The notes under the pieces were generated by a model that did not search any database, was not told the DNA's origin, and saw only the letters and a list, made by a program, of their open reading frames with translations. A stretch of DNA of 64,000 nucleotides from Diploptera punctata (lineage: Eukaryota > Arthropoda > Insecta > Blattodea > Blaberidae), in contig JASPKZ010003434.1 in NCBI GenBank assembly GCA_030220185.1, positions 186,001 through 250,000 on the forward strand. The letters run 5' to 3'. The translations under genes and the position numbers were made by a program. Below, piece by piece: positions 1-10,354 of this stretch. Within the stretch, counting starts at the first letter, position 1. Each line of letters begins with the position of its first letter.

Positions 1-818
1 ATTTTGTACTATTTTAAATCTTTTGCAATGATACTTATAACTTTTTTTTACAATTATTATTTTAATTACGTATGCGATGATTTCTTCAGAATTCTGAAAA
101 ATCATTTGTGCATGTATGCACGCCTAAAGAAACTTCTGCTAGATGCCTGTAAAATCAGAATGACCAATGTTCAAAAATATATTTTAAGAAATTCTTGTTC
201 ACTCGCTTAATTTTGTTAGGTCCCGATGGAAAAAATTAGTGTATTGTCTGTCCAAGGATCTGTGCCTCCATAAGTTATGCGAAATGAAGCCTACTTCCTT
301 TTCTGCCTTGGTAAATCATTTCCCTCCTTGCATTCCTATCTCTCTCTCTTTCTCCCCTCTCACTACTCACAATTTTGAGCCTTCTTGCAGGATATTATTT
401 GCACTTGCACTCCAGTATTGTCAACTCAACTCCAACCTTACATTATTCAATATTCAGGAGCCAAGACACTGGGGGAAGTTTGGCAACATCCCTACTCGAC
501 AAGTAACCGTGGCTACTGTTTGACTTAGTGGAAGGGAAGTGTGGTGAAATGGTGTGAGTATAGATGTGTTCTTTAATAAGAACAATGTCAGCGCTGTAGG
601 AACACAGATCTGTTGGTCCGAGTATACATCAGATTAATTTACACTATTTCTTATACACTTTTGGGAATTCATTGCAAAGGTTGGTCATACTGATTTTACG
701 TATATGTCTGCCATCTGGCAGAAGCTTCTTTAAGCATTAGCACATGTGCACTATGATTCTGTAGAACTTAGAAAAATTCTTGGTGGATATAAACTAAACT
801 TTCTTATTCATAGTTAAA
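1..818. other. intronic or intergenic DNA, no gene seen
   Basis: AT-rich sequence upstream of the first visible ZNG1 exon. Short open frames at 4-210 and 239-523 resemble no family I know and have no splice or codon support. The exon carrying the GTPase P-loop should lie further upstream; I could not find it here. Confidence 0.5.
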
Positions 819-1800
819 TATGGGAAATAACATTATGAGGTTCTTGATTCATAAATTAATGAGTAATTTTTAGATCTTACCTCATATTTCATGTTTTCTT
901 TAAACACGGGAACTAGTTTTCAAGAGAAACATCTCTTTCATTTTCAACCGACATTATGACTACCGGTTTTTCGTTGGAATCTCCATCAATAACACTGCCA
1001 TCTGATGTTGATTTAATGAACTTCAAGATGAGGTCACGTTCATCAGGAATCTCAAAATTCTTGGATCTAAATTTGTTCTTCTGAATATATATCTTCTCCC
1101 AAATTGTCAATTCTAAAGGTTTTTTTCCAAATGTTTTAAAAGTTGGGCCTCTTTTTCAATTTTATGGTTCTCCAACAAAGTATGTGCTGCGATAGCTGAT
1201 TTTTCAATTTCACCATTTTCAATATTTCTAAAATATTCCATTGTGCGAGTGTCCAAATTCCTTTTTGTTTTTCCTATGTATGCTTTATTACAGTCTTTAC
1301 AATTAATTTGATAAATTCCTAATTTTTTGCTACCTGGGGTGTTCAATTTCTCATTAGTTATTAATAGATTACCAAGGCTAAATTTATTTATCGGCGCAAT
1401 GTAATATTGAATTTCTTGAAAATTTTTTTAAAATTTGTTATGTATTTCAGGATGATAAGTAATTTTCTTAAATTGTTTTACCTTTCTTTAAATCAGATTG
1501 CAGGGTAGTGTATTCTTTTTATCTTTTTTGTTGTCTGAATTTCTTCATTTATGATTATTTCTTTTCCAAAACCATTTAAATTAGCTATGTTCAAAATGTG
1601 ATTGTATTCTTTCTTAAAATCTTCTTCATTTAATGGAACATTTAATAATCTATGTATCAAACTGTTGAAAATTGCATGTTTATGCACAATATGATTGAAA
1701 CCTGAAGACTTCATTAATAATTGTTTGTATGAGTATCCTTCCTATATATATCGAATTCAATTTTTCCTTGTAGTTCATTCATTACTTATCATGTAAAGGT
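819..1800 (-). mobile_element. Penelope-like element (PLE), 5'-truncated, GIY-YIG end
   Basis: Read on the minus strand, the piece starts in the linker after the reverse transcriptase (1714-1493, with motif HKHAIFNSLIHRLLNVP). It continues to a GIY-YIG endonuclease (1346-1113: GIYQINCKDC, then YIGKTKRNL), then to a C-terminal WEKIYI block (1110-913). It finishes in the 3' end that recurs in this window, ATTATGAGGT read on the + strand near 830. GIY-YIG with a CxxC between the two halves is typical of PLEs, where it nicks the target for reverse transcription. The frame breaks between the pieces and the catalytic RT palm is missing, so the copy is dead. Confidence 0.82.
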
Positions 1801-1805
1801 CCAAA

Positions 1806-1918
1806 AATGGGATTTTGTTATTTTTTTTTCCCCAATTACATAGTAAATTTTACAGATTCATCCTGTATGAATTTGGAAAATTTACTATGGAATTGAAAAA
1901 AAATAACAAAATCCCATT
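1806..1918. repeat. imperfect inverted repeat beside PLE
   Basis: Left arm 1806-1851 and right arm 1877-1918 are complementary apart from a few indels in a T-run. The 25-bp spacer contains a smaller palindrome (ATTCAT/ATGAAT). It abuts the 5' truncation of the neighbouring PLE, so it probably marks a snap-back formed during integration. Confidence 0.7.
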
Positions 1919-2034
1919 ATGGCAGGAAGAATTTTATCTAACGTGGAATTTCATTCTGTACAAAAATACATGAATCTTGCTTCGAATTTGCTGCCTTTGT
2001 AAAATTGTGTGTGGAATTTAAAATAGTTTTACTT

Positions 2035-2290
2035 TTAGGTTTCTGTTTCTTTGGAGATTTCAACTGACCTGTGTTTTTGTATCCATTTAATACCTGAAAC
2101 ACACTTCTGATCGATATGCCCAGAGATGAAGCTGCTTTACAAGCTATGTCTCGAATAGCAAGTTCACAATTGTCCTTTAATAAAGTCTTGTATACGTTAA
2201 TGATCTGAGTTTTCTCTCCTGAATGAAATCATTTTCCCCGCTTATGCTTTTTATTGGCGAGGTAAGGGAGGGTTATTATCCATTTCTAAA
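2035..2290 (-). pseudogene. transposase N-terminal helix-turn-helix fragment
   Basis: On the minus strand a frame reads FHSGEKTQIINVYKTLLKDN, then IRDIACKAASSLGIS, then VFQVLNGYKNTG. This resembles the N-terminal DNA-binding region of DDE-type transposase-like proteins that are abundant in insects. It is preceded by one in-frame stop and has no catalytic domain. No terminal repeats were recognised. The family assignment is tentative. Confidence 0.45.
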
Positions 2291-2639
2291 GTAATTGTCA
2301 AATTTCAATAAAAAGGTAAACAAGGAAAGTAAAAACTCTATGAAAACAGAAAATATAGTTCACTAGGTGGATATCAAAAACTACACCAAACTTTAACACA
2401 GAAAATACACTAAAACATTGATTTTACACCGTATTGGTAAATTTAGGTCAATATTTAATATCTATTTACGAGTTCAATACTTTTACTGTGTTGCATTCAC
2501 TTGCTTGATCTGTACTGTCGTATTGTGTATGGAGCGAGCGCTGTGAATTCCCGCATTATCTCACCAAACAGCCAATAAGACTCTGAAGGCTAGACAACTG
2601 TGTGTACTCTTGCTGCGTAGACATTTGATATAGAGTATA

Positions 2640-3545
2640 GATAGGAGTTTGATCATATTTAGCAAAAATAGTTCAGCAGACCCTTTCCAAGTTCTAATGG
2701 AAGACATTCGAGAAATAGTATATGTAGTTCAGTTAGTTATTAGTGTGGTTTTTGTGTTAATGGTATGTTTAATGTAGTTAATTAGTACCTAGTAATTTAT
2801 AAAATCTATGTTGGCTTCATTGAAATACTGAATATTTGTGAAAATCAGTATGGCTTCCTCATCATTTCGATACATATCTATTTGAACCCCCAAAATACTT
2901 TTCTAAGCCTGAAGCAGACATCACACGCATGTGCCAGCAGATGAAAGTGGATATAATTTAGAATCATGCAGTGCTGCCAACATATACAATGCTTGTTGCC
3001 AATATTGAAGTTTTAAATTAAAAAGTTATCAAAGTACAAATACTCTAACTAGATTTGTTCTAGATAAGAGTTTTTTCACATTTAGTATAGAAAATAATAT
3101 AAACTTAAAAATTATATGTTGGCAGCAGAAATAGAAGTAATTATAGGAACTTCAGAAGTATATGTTGGCTGGATTGAATAACAATATGATGGCTACTAAT
3201 ATCACTACCACATCCTAAATAGCAGGTATTGTATATTATTATGAATTAAAAAAAAAAAGTTGTAACAATTGTTATACAAGTTTAAAATAATAGTAAGTGT
3301 TATTAAATATGATACCATAAACTCTATAATTTGACAAAACTTGTGAGGGGTATTTTAAAACTTGCATTGCACACTGGATACTCAAGCCGTATTACTAGAT
3401 TATTAGTATTATTTTGATTAGGCCTACATAATAAAATGTGTAACCTTACATTTGCTAACAATCGCTTACAAATATTGCAAGGAACAGCACTGCTGAACAT
3501 TATAACCATTTTAATATATATTAAAACTCATTTATTTTCTTGCAG
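2640..3545. other. intron sequence upstream of ZNG1 exon, nothing recognised
   Basis: AT-rich with scattered homopolymers. The end (TTTTCTTGCAG) is a polypyrimidine tract and splice acceptor for the exon at 3546. Confidence 0.6.
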
Positions 3546-3642
3546 GAAGTGCCATGGAACGAAGTGTGGCTATAGGCCAAGCTGGAGAACTGTATGAAGA
3601 ATGGCTTGAATTGCGAAATGGGTGCTTATGTTGTTCTGTAAA
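3546..3642 (+). CDS. ZNG1: ZNG1 (CBWD/COG0523) internal exon with CxCC motif
   Basis: This exon belongs to a zinc-regulated GTPase metalloprotein activator, a G3E P-loop GTPase that hands zinc to client proteins such as methionine aminopeptidase. Translation from its second codon gives [10 protein letters not shown], then [20 protein letters not shown]. The GCLCC stretch is the conserved CxCC metal-binding motif of the family. The acceptor is TTGCAG and the donor AA|GTAAGT. It starts after one base of a Gly codon (upstream exon) and ends two bases into a Lys codon completed by the next exon. The preceding exon with the P-loop (GxxGxGKTT) is outside the window. It matches the animal CBWD proteins I remember almost residue for residue, so the assignment is firm. 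Confidence 0.95.
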
Positions 3643-3920
3643 GTAAGTAAATGTATAGAAAATGGTCACCAGCAAGAATCTACCACCTTAAAAGTGGAAA
3701 ATAAAAAAACTTATTTCTAGATCAGAAGATTATTAATGTTTTGAGCTCATTCATCATAAAGAAGTAGTCTGACTATTTGATAGTCAAACCAGATGTTGTC
3801 ACTGCTGACTTTTTTTTGGTTTTGTAGACAACTGCAGGCTAGAACAGACTACAGGTTATGAATTATATGGACACAGGCAGGTTGTAAACTATCTTCAATG
3901 CTATCGATTAGATGATGTAG

Positions 3921-4379
3921 TACATGGGTGCGAAACATGGACTCTTACTTTAAGGGAGGAAAGGAGATTACGAGTATTTGAGAATAAAGTACTTAGGAAA
4001 ATTTTTGGACCAAAGAGAGATAAACAGACAGGTGAATGGAGAAGACTACATAACAATGAACTACATGGTCTTTATAGAAAGCCAGATATAATAAGAACAG
4101 TTAAGTCTCGTAGACTGCGATGGGCAGGACATGTTGCGCGTATGGGTAATGAAAGACGTGCATGGAAACTTCTTGTAGGAAAGCCAGAAGGAAAACGCCC
4201 AGTTGGTTGACCAAGAATGAGGTGAGAGAACAACATTAAGTATGATTTGAGGGAAGTAGATTATACAGGGAATGATTGGAAAGCATTAGCTCAGGATAGG
4301 GATGTATGGTGAGCTTATGTCTGCGCGGTCATGAACCTACGGGTTCGATAGTGCCAGTGAGTAAGTAAGTAAGTAAGTA
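3921..4379 (+). mobile_element. RTE-type LINE, 3' fragment with GTAA tail
   Basis: Matches the 3' end of the long RTE copy at 60765-63812: GCGAAACATGGACTCTTAC, then the arginine-rich tail (LRWAGHVARMGNE), ending GGTTCGATAGTGCCAGTGAG and four GTAA units. The frame is broken by stops. Severe 5' truncation with a short 3' microsatellite tail is normal for RTE elements. Confidence 0.88.
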
Positions 4380-4737
4380 CATACATACATAGTGGCGATG
4401 GTGATGGGCACTGTCCAGTGTGCTGCATTCTGAAGCACGTGGGGTTATCTTGGCAACTAATTCCTTCATGGCTCTCAAGATGGGGTTGTGGATCTTTAAC
4501 CCTAGCCATTTGGCAGCAAGATGTGTTTGCCTGACAAGTTAGTGTTGGGAATGAAATGTGGACATTGTCACACTAAAAATAGAGCGTCAAAAACTGCACT
4601 GCTGGCAAGTAGAGAGTCCAAAAGCCAAACAGTACAGAATGAGCCTCATTATTCTAGACGAGGGAATCATGCATAATTTATTTGGTGGTCCATCCAGGGG
4701 TAATTAACTTATTGCAAAGTATAGGTTAATGATAATT

Positions 4738-5010
4738 TTATTCGTTTTTAAACATCTTAATGATGGACAAATTATATTTGAAAGGAAAAATATATGCCTA
4801 GACTGGGGTTTGAACCCAGGACCTTTGACTTTCTATGTCAATGCTCTTCCATCTGAGCCACCTAGGCCTCCAATCTAAACGCGTATTTTTCTCTTACACA
4901 TAGTCAATTCCCAATAAAAAGTCTTCTTAATAAAGAAGCCGCCATTTGCAAAAATCATAGCAATGGCTCGTAGCATTTGGGGTTAGGGAATTGACTCTTT
5001 TCAAATATAT
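4738..5010 (-). repeat. tRNA-like repeat unit (T family), minus orientation
   Basis: Contains a tRNA-like fold (4796-4867) followed by the family body with TCTTCTTAA...CCGCCATTTGCAAA...GCATTTGG. The same body and head recur at 5720-6205 and as a tandem pair at 7230-7862. Confidence 0.75.
4796..4867 (-). tRNA. tRNA-like sequence inside repeat (probably not a functional tRNA gene)
   Basis: Folds as a 72-nt cloverleaf: acceptor GCCTAGG/TCTAGGC, A-box-like GGCTCAGATGGAAGAGC, T arm CTGGG/CCCAG around TTCAAAC. The anticodon loop ATAGAAA would give anticodon AGA (Ser), but the long variable arm of a true tRNA-Ser is absent. It is embedded in a repeated unit, so it is best read as the polymerase III head of a SINE-like repeat. 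Confidence 0.7.
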
Positions 5011-5719
5011 AGGTTAATGAGTTGATTCATGAAGAGAAAATGCTCCATGGGATTAGATAATCCAGCCAACAAGGGCTGACTATCTTAGAGCATTTTCTCT
5101 GCATATTTGCTTAGGGGTGGTGTTGGCATTTGCTGGCCCTGAGCTTGAACAGCGTTGTTCTCTTTCATAGTTTGAGAAGAGGTACATTTGTGGTACCGAT
5201 ATATTTATGTTTGTAACATGATATCTAATAATATATTTCTTTACCGCTTACTACATTGTTATTTTTTCATAGTATGCTACGTAATTAAGATTGATAAGTT
5301 TAATATGAAAGACCTGTGTTAACGTGTCCCCTTTGTGGGATTGTTTTGAAAGTTACTCATTGTACTAGAGTAATGAAGTGTATACAAATTTGTATCGATC
5401 TGGACTGATTGGTTTCCTTATTTTCAAGAAGTATGTAGAGGTACGTTATGATACTAGATTTCCTTACATTTTGGTAGGTTATATTATGATTATACCAGAA
5501 TATGTGCTAATTACCATAGCAAAATTTAGTTACTGACCTGAGGTAAATGTGTACAGAGTTGTGGGGGAAAAAAAAAAGAGAAATACGAGAAAAATGAATT
5601 ATATTTCACATAAATGTAACCTATAAATCATTAAAAAATGACAACAATAATTTCTTTACATATCGGTACATTTGGGTAGCTTAGATTGCAATATATGTAG
5701 GTTAACTACATTTACGATG
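5011..5719. other. unannotated intron DNA
   Basis: No coding similarity or obvious repeat seen. It separates two groups of tRNA-like units. Confidence 0.4.
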
Positions 5720-5783
5720 TTTTTATTATTAATTTCATACATCTCAATGATGGATAAATCATATTTAAAGAGAAAAATTATAC

Positions 5784-5856
5784 GCTCAGACCGGGACTTG
5801 AACCCGGGACCCTTGGTTTTCTAGTCCAAGTGCTCTACCATTTGAGCTACCTGAGC
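5784..5856 (-). tRNA. tRNA-like sequence (T family)
   Basis: 73-nt cloverleaf, acceptor GCTCAGG/TCTGAGC, T-arm CCGGG/CCCGG around TTCAAGT. The anticodon arm is imperfect (A/A mismatch at its base) and would give AGA. It is a repeat-borne head, not a conserved single-copy gene. Confidence 0.68.
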
Positions 5857-6114
5857 AAGTACCGATCTAAACGCAATTCTTTCTCTATATACGTTGTAAT
5901 AAATATGATTTATCCATCATTGAGATGTATGAAATTAATAATAAAAACATCGAAAATAGCCGTACTGGCATTTATAATGTAATGTATAATTCCCAAATAT
6001 GTCTTCTTAATATAGGAACCGCCATTTGCAAAGATAGAAGCAAAGGCTTCAAAGCATTTGGTGGGCGGGAATTACAACATATATAGAGAAAGAATTGCGT
6101 TTAGATCGGTACTT

Positions 6115-6187
6115 GCTCAGGTAGCTCAAATGGTAGAGCACTTGGACTAGAAAACCAAGGGTCCCGGGTTCAAGTCCCGGTCTGAGC
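6115..6187 (+). tRNA. tRNA-like sequence (T family)
   Basis: Same 73-nt sequence as 5784-5856 in the opposite orientation, with intact A-box (TAGCTCAAATGG) and B-box (GGTTCAAGTCC). This is the polymerase III promoter layout expected of a tRNA-derived SINE head. Confidence 0.68.
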
Positions 6188-6419
6188 ATATAATTTTTCT
6201 CTTTAAATATAACTACATTTAGTTCATGTTGTGAATTCTTTACTTTTTTTTTAATTTTTGTTGTTCTATTAAATGAGGCAATGTGATTGGTCAGTATGAC
6301 GAATCTGTTGGATTGGCAGTTTCGTTTTCCCATGATACTGTTCTAATTTTGGAGCAGGCATATTGTTTTTCTTGATCTTTAGGTTAGATTTATGTGAATT
6401 ATTAATTAATTTTTTAGGA

Positions 6420-6745
6420 AAGTAATATAGGAAGTAACATTATGAGATTCTATTTAATAAATAAGTTTAGTCTGTCTTCATCTTACCTCATAATTCGTTG
6501 TTTCTTGTAAGGCATAAAGACATATGTTTAAAAAATTCTTAACTTCATCATCAGTTCATAGAAACTGATCTTCTTTAAGTTGTTGACCCTGGATCTCGAC
6601 TGCTGCTCCCTCTTTTTGTGGTCCGAAGAACTTGGTTATTAAGTTTCTCTCCCTGGGAATTTCAAAATTCACGATTCTCTCCTTGTTTTTCTGTATGTAG
6701 ATTTTTTTCCCATATGGTGAGTTTATTTGTACTTTCTAACTATTT
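6420..6745 (-). mobile_element. PLE 3' end (minus), split by SINE and tRNA-like dimer
   Basis: The minus strand gives the PLE WEKNLHTEKQGE-like C-terminal block and the 3' terminal ATCTTACCTCATAAT/ATTATGAGAT elements. The same copy resumes at 7863-8235. The intervening 1.1 kb holds later insertions. Confidence 0.75.
6512..6561 (-). ncRNA. hammerhead-ribozyme-like fold in PLE 3' region
   Basis: On the minus strand: a 6-bp stem I (TATGAA with TTTATG, including two G.U pairs), perfect core CTGATGA (6554-6548), a weak stem II, then AAA followed by palindromic stem III CATATG and the cleavage triplet GUC (cut after 6519). The order stem I, CUGAUGA, stem II, (G)AAA, stem III, UH matches the hammerhead found in PLEs. 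The G before AAA is replaced by U here, so this copy is probably weak or inactive. Confidence 0.6.
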
Positions 6746-6758
6746 TAATAATTTTGTG

Positions 6759-7128
6759 TGTTCGCTGCTGTGGTGTCGAGGTAGCTTGCTGCCTTGTCAT
6801 GCAGTGGGTCCAGGTTTGATCCTGGTCAGGACAAGTTTCCTGGATGATGGTTTTTTCGGGTTTTCCTCACCTGTAAGACAAATGTCAGAAAACTTTAAGG
6901 CCTAAATAGTCCCTGAACATCATCTGACCATCATTATCATCATTAACATATTCATTATAAGTTTAGGATTAAAGTCTCTCCTGGTGCTCATTGCCATCAT
7001 CATCACCTATCGTATATATCATCGGGACAACATAGCTCCAGGTGTCCCAGTCTCAAAAGTGGCTTACAATAACCCCATGCCAGGAAAGAATACCAGAATG
7101 TCGAAATGATAACATGGTGGTATTGAAT
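6759..7128 (+). mobile_element. tRNA-derived SINE, head H1 with tail B
   Basis: Head: GCTGCTGTGGTGTCGAGGTA, GCTGCCTTGTCATGCAG and a degenerate B-box (GGTTTGATCCTGG). The middle block is CTCACCTGTAAGACAAATGTC...CTTTAAGGCC. The tail is type B, carrying TCTCCTGG, ATCATCGGGACAAC, GGTGTCCC and CCATGCCAGGAAAGAA. Close relatives sit at 49503-49902 and 57878-58246. Confidence 0.82.
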
Positions 7129-7458
7129 AAAAAATATATAATTATGAGGAGAGGTATGAAACATTTGATTTTATCTTATATTAAACCTCATAGTGATTTA
7201 TTCCTATAAAACATCAATATATAATTTTGCGAAAATTTTTCTCTTCAAATATAATTTATCCTTCAATGAGAAGTGTTAAATTAATAATAAAATCGTCAAT
7301 AGAAGCCCTACTGGCTATAAAGTAGTGTTAAATTCCCAATAAATGTCTTCTTAACTAAGAAACCGCCATTTGCAAAGATAGAAGCTATGGTTTCAAGCAT
7401 TTGGCGCGAGGGAATTACAACGTACATAAGACAAAAATTTGCGTCTAGATCGTAACTC

Positions 7459-7531
7459 GCCTCGGTAGCTCAGTTGGTAGAGCACTTGGCCCGGAAAGCC
7501 AAGGGTCCCGGGTTCGAGTCCCGGTCTATGC
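7459..7531 (+). tRNA. tRNA-like sequence, anticodon GGA (T family, monomer 1)
   Basis: Good 73-nt cloverleaf: acceptor GCCTCGG, D arm GCTCAGTTGGTAGAGC, anticodon stem TTGGC/GCCAA around CCGGAAA (anticodon GGA), T arm CCGGG/CCCGG around TTCGAGT. It lacks the long variable arm of a real tRNA-Ser. One acceptor-end change (TCTATGC) separates it from monomer 2. Confidence 0.72.
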
Positions 7532-7759
7532 GAAAATTTTTCTCTTCAAATATAATTTATCCTTCAATGAGAAGTGTTAAATTAATAATAAAATCGTCAA
7601 TAGAAGCCCTACTGGTTATAAAGTAGTGTTAAATTCCCAATAAATGTCTTCTTAACTAAGAAGCCGCCATTTGCAAAGATAGAAGCTATGGTTTCAAGCA
7701 TTTGGCATGAGGGAATTACAACGTACATAAGAGAAAAATTTGTGTCTAGATCGTAACTC

Positions 7760-7832
7760 GCCTCGGTAGCTCAGTTGGTAGAGCACTTGGCCCGGAAAGC
7801 CAAGGGTCCCGGGTTCGAGTCCCGGTCTAGGC
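7760..7832 (+). tRNA. tRNA-like sequence, anticodon GGA (T family, monomer 2)
   Basis: Identical to the copy at 7459-7531 except at the 3' acceptor strand (TCTAGGC). A 301-bp spacing in tandem and a shared body argue for a repeat-borne promoter head, not a gene. Confidence 0.72.
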
Positions 7833-7862
7833 GAAAATTTTTCTCTTCAGAAATAAAATTCA

Positions 7863-8235
7863 AATATATAATTTTGTGTTTACATTTTTTTGTGATTTTT
7901 TTTTCTTTCCTTGTGAGTTTTTTGGTCCTAATGGTTAAATTTCTCTTTGTTTTCCCTATGTATATCTTATCACAATCTGCACATTTTATTTGGTATATAC
8001 CGGTATTAATAGATTACCTAGGATTATTTATTTATCAATGTAATATTTCTTGAAATTTGTTATGTATTTCAAGATGATTAATAATTTTCTTGAATTGTCT
8101 TCCTTTCTTTGAATCAGATTGCAGGATGGTGTATTCTTTTAATTTTTTGTTGTTGTCTGAATTTCTTTAATTTATTTATAATTATTTCCTTTCCAAAACC
8201 ATTTAAATTAGCTAAGTTCAAATTAGCTTTGTTTT
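7863..8235 (-). mobile_element. PLE fragment, continuation of 6420-6745
   Basis: On the minus strand it contains YIGKTKRNL (near 7965) and the linker preceding GIY-YIG, parallel to 1260-1600. Multiple frameshifts. Confidence 0.7.
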
Positions 8236-8269
8236 ATTTGTTATATAGTCCTTATGACCAGGGAGAGGG

Positions 8270-9800
8270 GTTCGAGTAAGTAAATAGACGCTTCGTATTA
8301 CCTGCCACACGGAGTATGTACTGTGCAGGACACTTCCTCTACAACAGAGTGTTTCGTAGCGATTGTTTCATTTATTCGCTGCATACAGAATAGTAAAGAA
8401 CTGTGGAAATATGCCTAAAATAAAATAGAGTAATACCCCAAAATCATCATCACAATTAGCATCGTTTGTAGAGGAATTTGGCACAAATGACAAAACCATC
8501 AAATGTAAGGTATGTTACATAGGCTCAAAGGAAGTTTCAAACATCATGTTTAACAATACTGTAATTCAAGAAAACACAAGCAAAATGTTGTATTATCAGA
8601 AAGAAAAAAACAGAGGGAAAGTGTAGCTTCAATCTCCGCAGACTCAAACTACAGATCAGAATTTTTCGATGATTTGTGGCATGCATTAATAAGAGCCGAT
8701 ATTCCTTTAAAATAAGTACAGCATCCTTGTTTCATAAACAGATATACTAACAGAAAAATCCTTCAGAAATACCGTTACAAAACACATATCTACCAACAGC
8801 CTACGAAAAATGCCTAAATTATTTAAGGGATGAAGTAGCAGATAAAATGATTTTTGTGTTTATAGACGAAACAATAGCTTCCGCTCATAGGTCAATCGCT
8901 AATTTTATTGTAGGTACCTTAATGCCTGATGGTCCAGCTAAAACATTTCTCTTAACATCCGAAGAGATGGAGGCGGTTAACCACTCTACAATTACTCGCT
9001 TATTTAATTATCCATTGTCCCTCATGTGACCTGCCGGTATTAAGAAGGAAAATATTTTATTTGTTACAGATCGGGCTGCATATATATGAAAAAAGCTGCT
9101 ACAATAATACAGCAACCATAACCAAAATTAGTACATTTAAAATGCCTAGCACATGGTCTCCACCGAGTTGCGGAAGAAATTAGAGCCTGTTTTCCGGATG
9201 TTGACACATTTTTAAACAACATGAAAAAGATTTTTCTCAAGGGACCATCAAGAATTAAAATATTTAAATAAATGACACCTGGGATTCTCCTGCCTCCACA
9301 GCCAATTGTAACTCGGTGGTGAACATGCCTACAGGCTGAACTATACTATGTCCAGTATTACGACAAAATTGTAAGCATAATTAATGTATTTGACGATATA
9401 AAAAATCTTGCTATACGTACAGTAAAGCAAATCATTTCACCAGCTTTGTTTGAAGACCTTTCTTATAATCCAAATAATTTCAGTAGGGTTGCAACTACAA
9501 TACAAAATTTACAATAATCTAAACTAACAATGCTGGAAGCTCTGGAGGCAATAGAACAAGTTTCAGAAACACTGAGTGAAGTAAAATTGGAAAGAGTAGC
9601 AAATAAACTTAAAAAGTGTCTTAAAGAAGAATACTGGGTACGCAGAAATGTGCAAAATGAGGGACGTGTTGTCAGTTGAAATCTCAAGCAACCCTCATAC
9701 TTTGATTTTTTATTTGCTCCTATTACGTCGTGTGATGTGGAACGTAGTGTTTCAAAATATAAAAATTGTCTACATGCTAATTGCATGAGATTTACTTTTG
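8270..9800 (+). pseudogene. decayed hAT transposase
   Basis: Pieces of a hAT transposase appear in order across three frames. First comes a start near 8411 with a BED-type CKVC motif. Next is the RNase H-like core IFVFIDETIASAHRSIANF (8849 onward) and EEMEAVNHSTI. Then comes LFVTDRAAY, LAHGLHRVAEEIR-like sequence around 9150, and a C-terminal dimerisation piece (SCDVERSVSKYKN, about 9730). Many stops and frameshifts separate them. hAT enzymes cut and paste with an RNase H-like fold and 8-bp duplications; I could not identify the terminal repeats. Confidence 0.8.
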
Positions 9801-9937
9801 TGTATTTCAGAAGTTCATTATTGTACATTACAATAATTGTAATCATGATGTATAAGAAAATATTTCTGTACTTTAAATCCTTATTCAAAATGAAGTAGTT
9901 TTATTGCACACTACAAATAACTAAACATAGGATTGTT

Positions 9938-10011
9938 TATATTATTTTTGGTCTGGACATCTTACCTCAATATTAATGTTGAGGTAAGATGTCCAGACCA
10001 AAAATAATATA
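9938..10011. repeat. perfect 33-bp PLE hairpin
   Basis: Arms 9938-9970 and 9979-10011 with spacer TATTAATG. The arms contain CATCTTACCTCAA, the conserved PLE 3' block. It is followed by AACCTCAAAATATAACTTCCT, the recurrent PLE terminal motif. Confidence 0.85.
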
Positions 10012-10354
10012 ATTAAAATAACCTCAAAATATAACTTCCTAAAATTAAATATAGGATTGTTTGCTTCCTTCTATAATTTCTTATCTTGGTATAACTGTTT
10101 TTGAAGCAGTGTGTAATGCCTTAACCAAACATAATTTTGTTTATACTGAACACTGCAAGGTCACAGGTACGTCATCCCTCCTTATATTCCGTGCATTCTT
10201 AACTTCATTGAATACTTACTAGAACCAAATTTTAAAATTGGTTTAGCCACTTTTCAATGCACTATTCAGTAATAATGTTTGTCAGTAATCCATCTACTTT
10301 TGTTGACAGTTGTGACCTTGGAGATAAGCTGTATCAAAATAAAAAAAATTGTGA

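Larger units (their letters stand above)
5720..6205. repeat. head-to-head pair of T-family tRNA-like units
   Basis: A minus-strand unit (about 5720-5890, tRNA-like 5784-5856) abuts a plus-strand unit (about 5893-6205, tRNA-like 6115-6187). The block CATACATCTCAATGATGGAT (5736-5755) is mirrored as its complement at 5909-5930, giving an overall inverted arrangement. The plus unit keeps the body motif CCGCCATTTGCAAAGATAGA. Confidence 0.75.
7230..7862 (+). repeat. tandem dimer of T-family tRNA-like units with 14-bp target duplication
   Basis: Two 301-bp monomers start at 7229 and 7530 (GCGAAAATTTTTCTCTTC), and a third partial start follows at 7831. They are nearly identical. The whole block is bordered by AATATATAATTTTG at 7216-7229 and 7863-7876, a perfect 14-bp direct repeat that looks like a target-site duplication. 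It sits inside a PLE copy. Confidence 0.8.

Noticed and set aside
840..960. Active hammerhead in the first PLE 3' end
   Set aside because: GAAA and a palindromic ACTAGT stem III are present on the minus strand with a possible CGG/CCG stem I, but the CUGANGA stretch is replaced by UUGAAAAUGA, so the core is not intact.
7459..7832. Treating the two cloverleaf sequences as functional tRNA-Ser(GGA) genes
   Set aside because: They lack a long variable arm, sit in a 301-bp tandem repeat with target duplication, and relatives with different anticodons occur nearby in the same repeat body.
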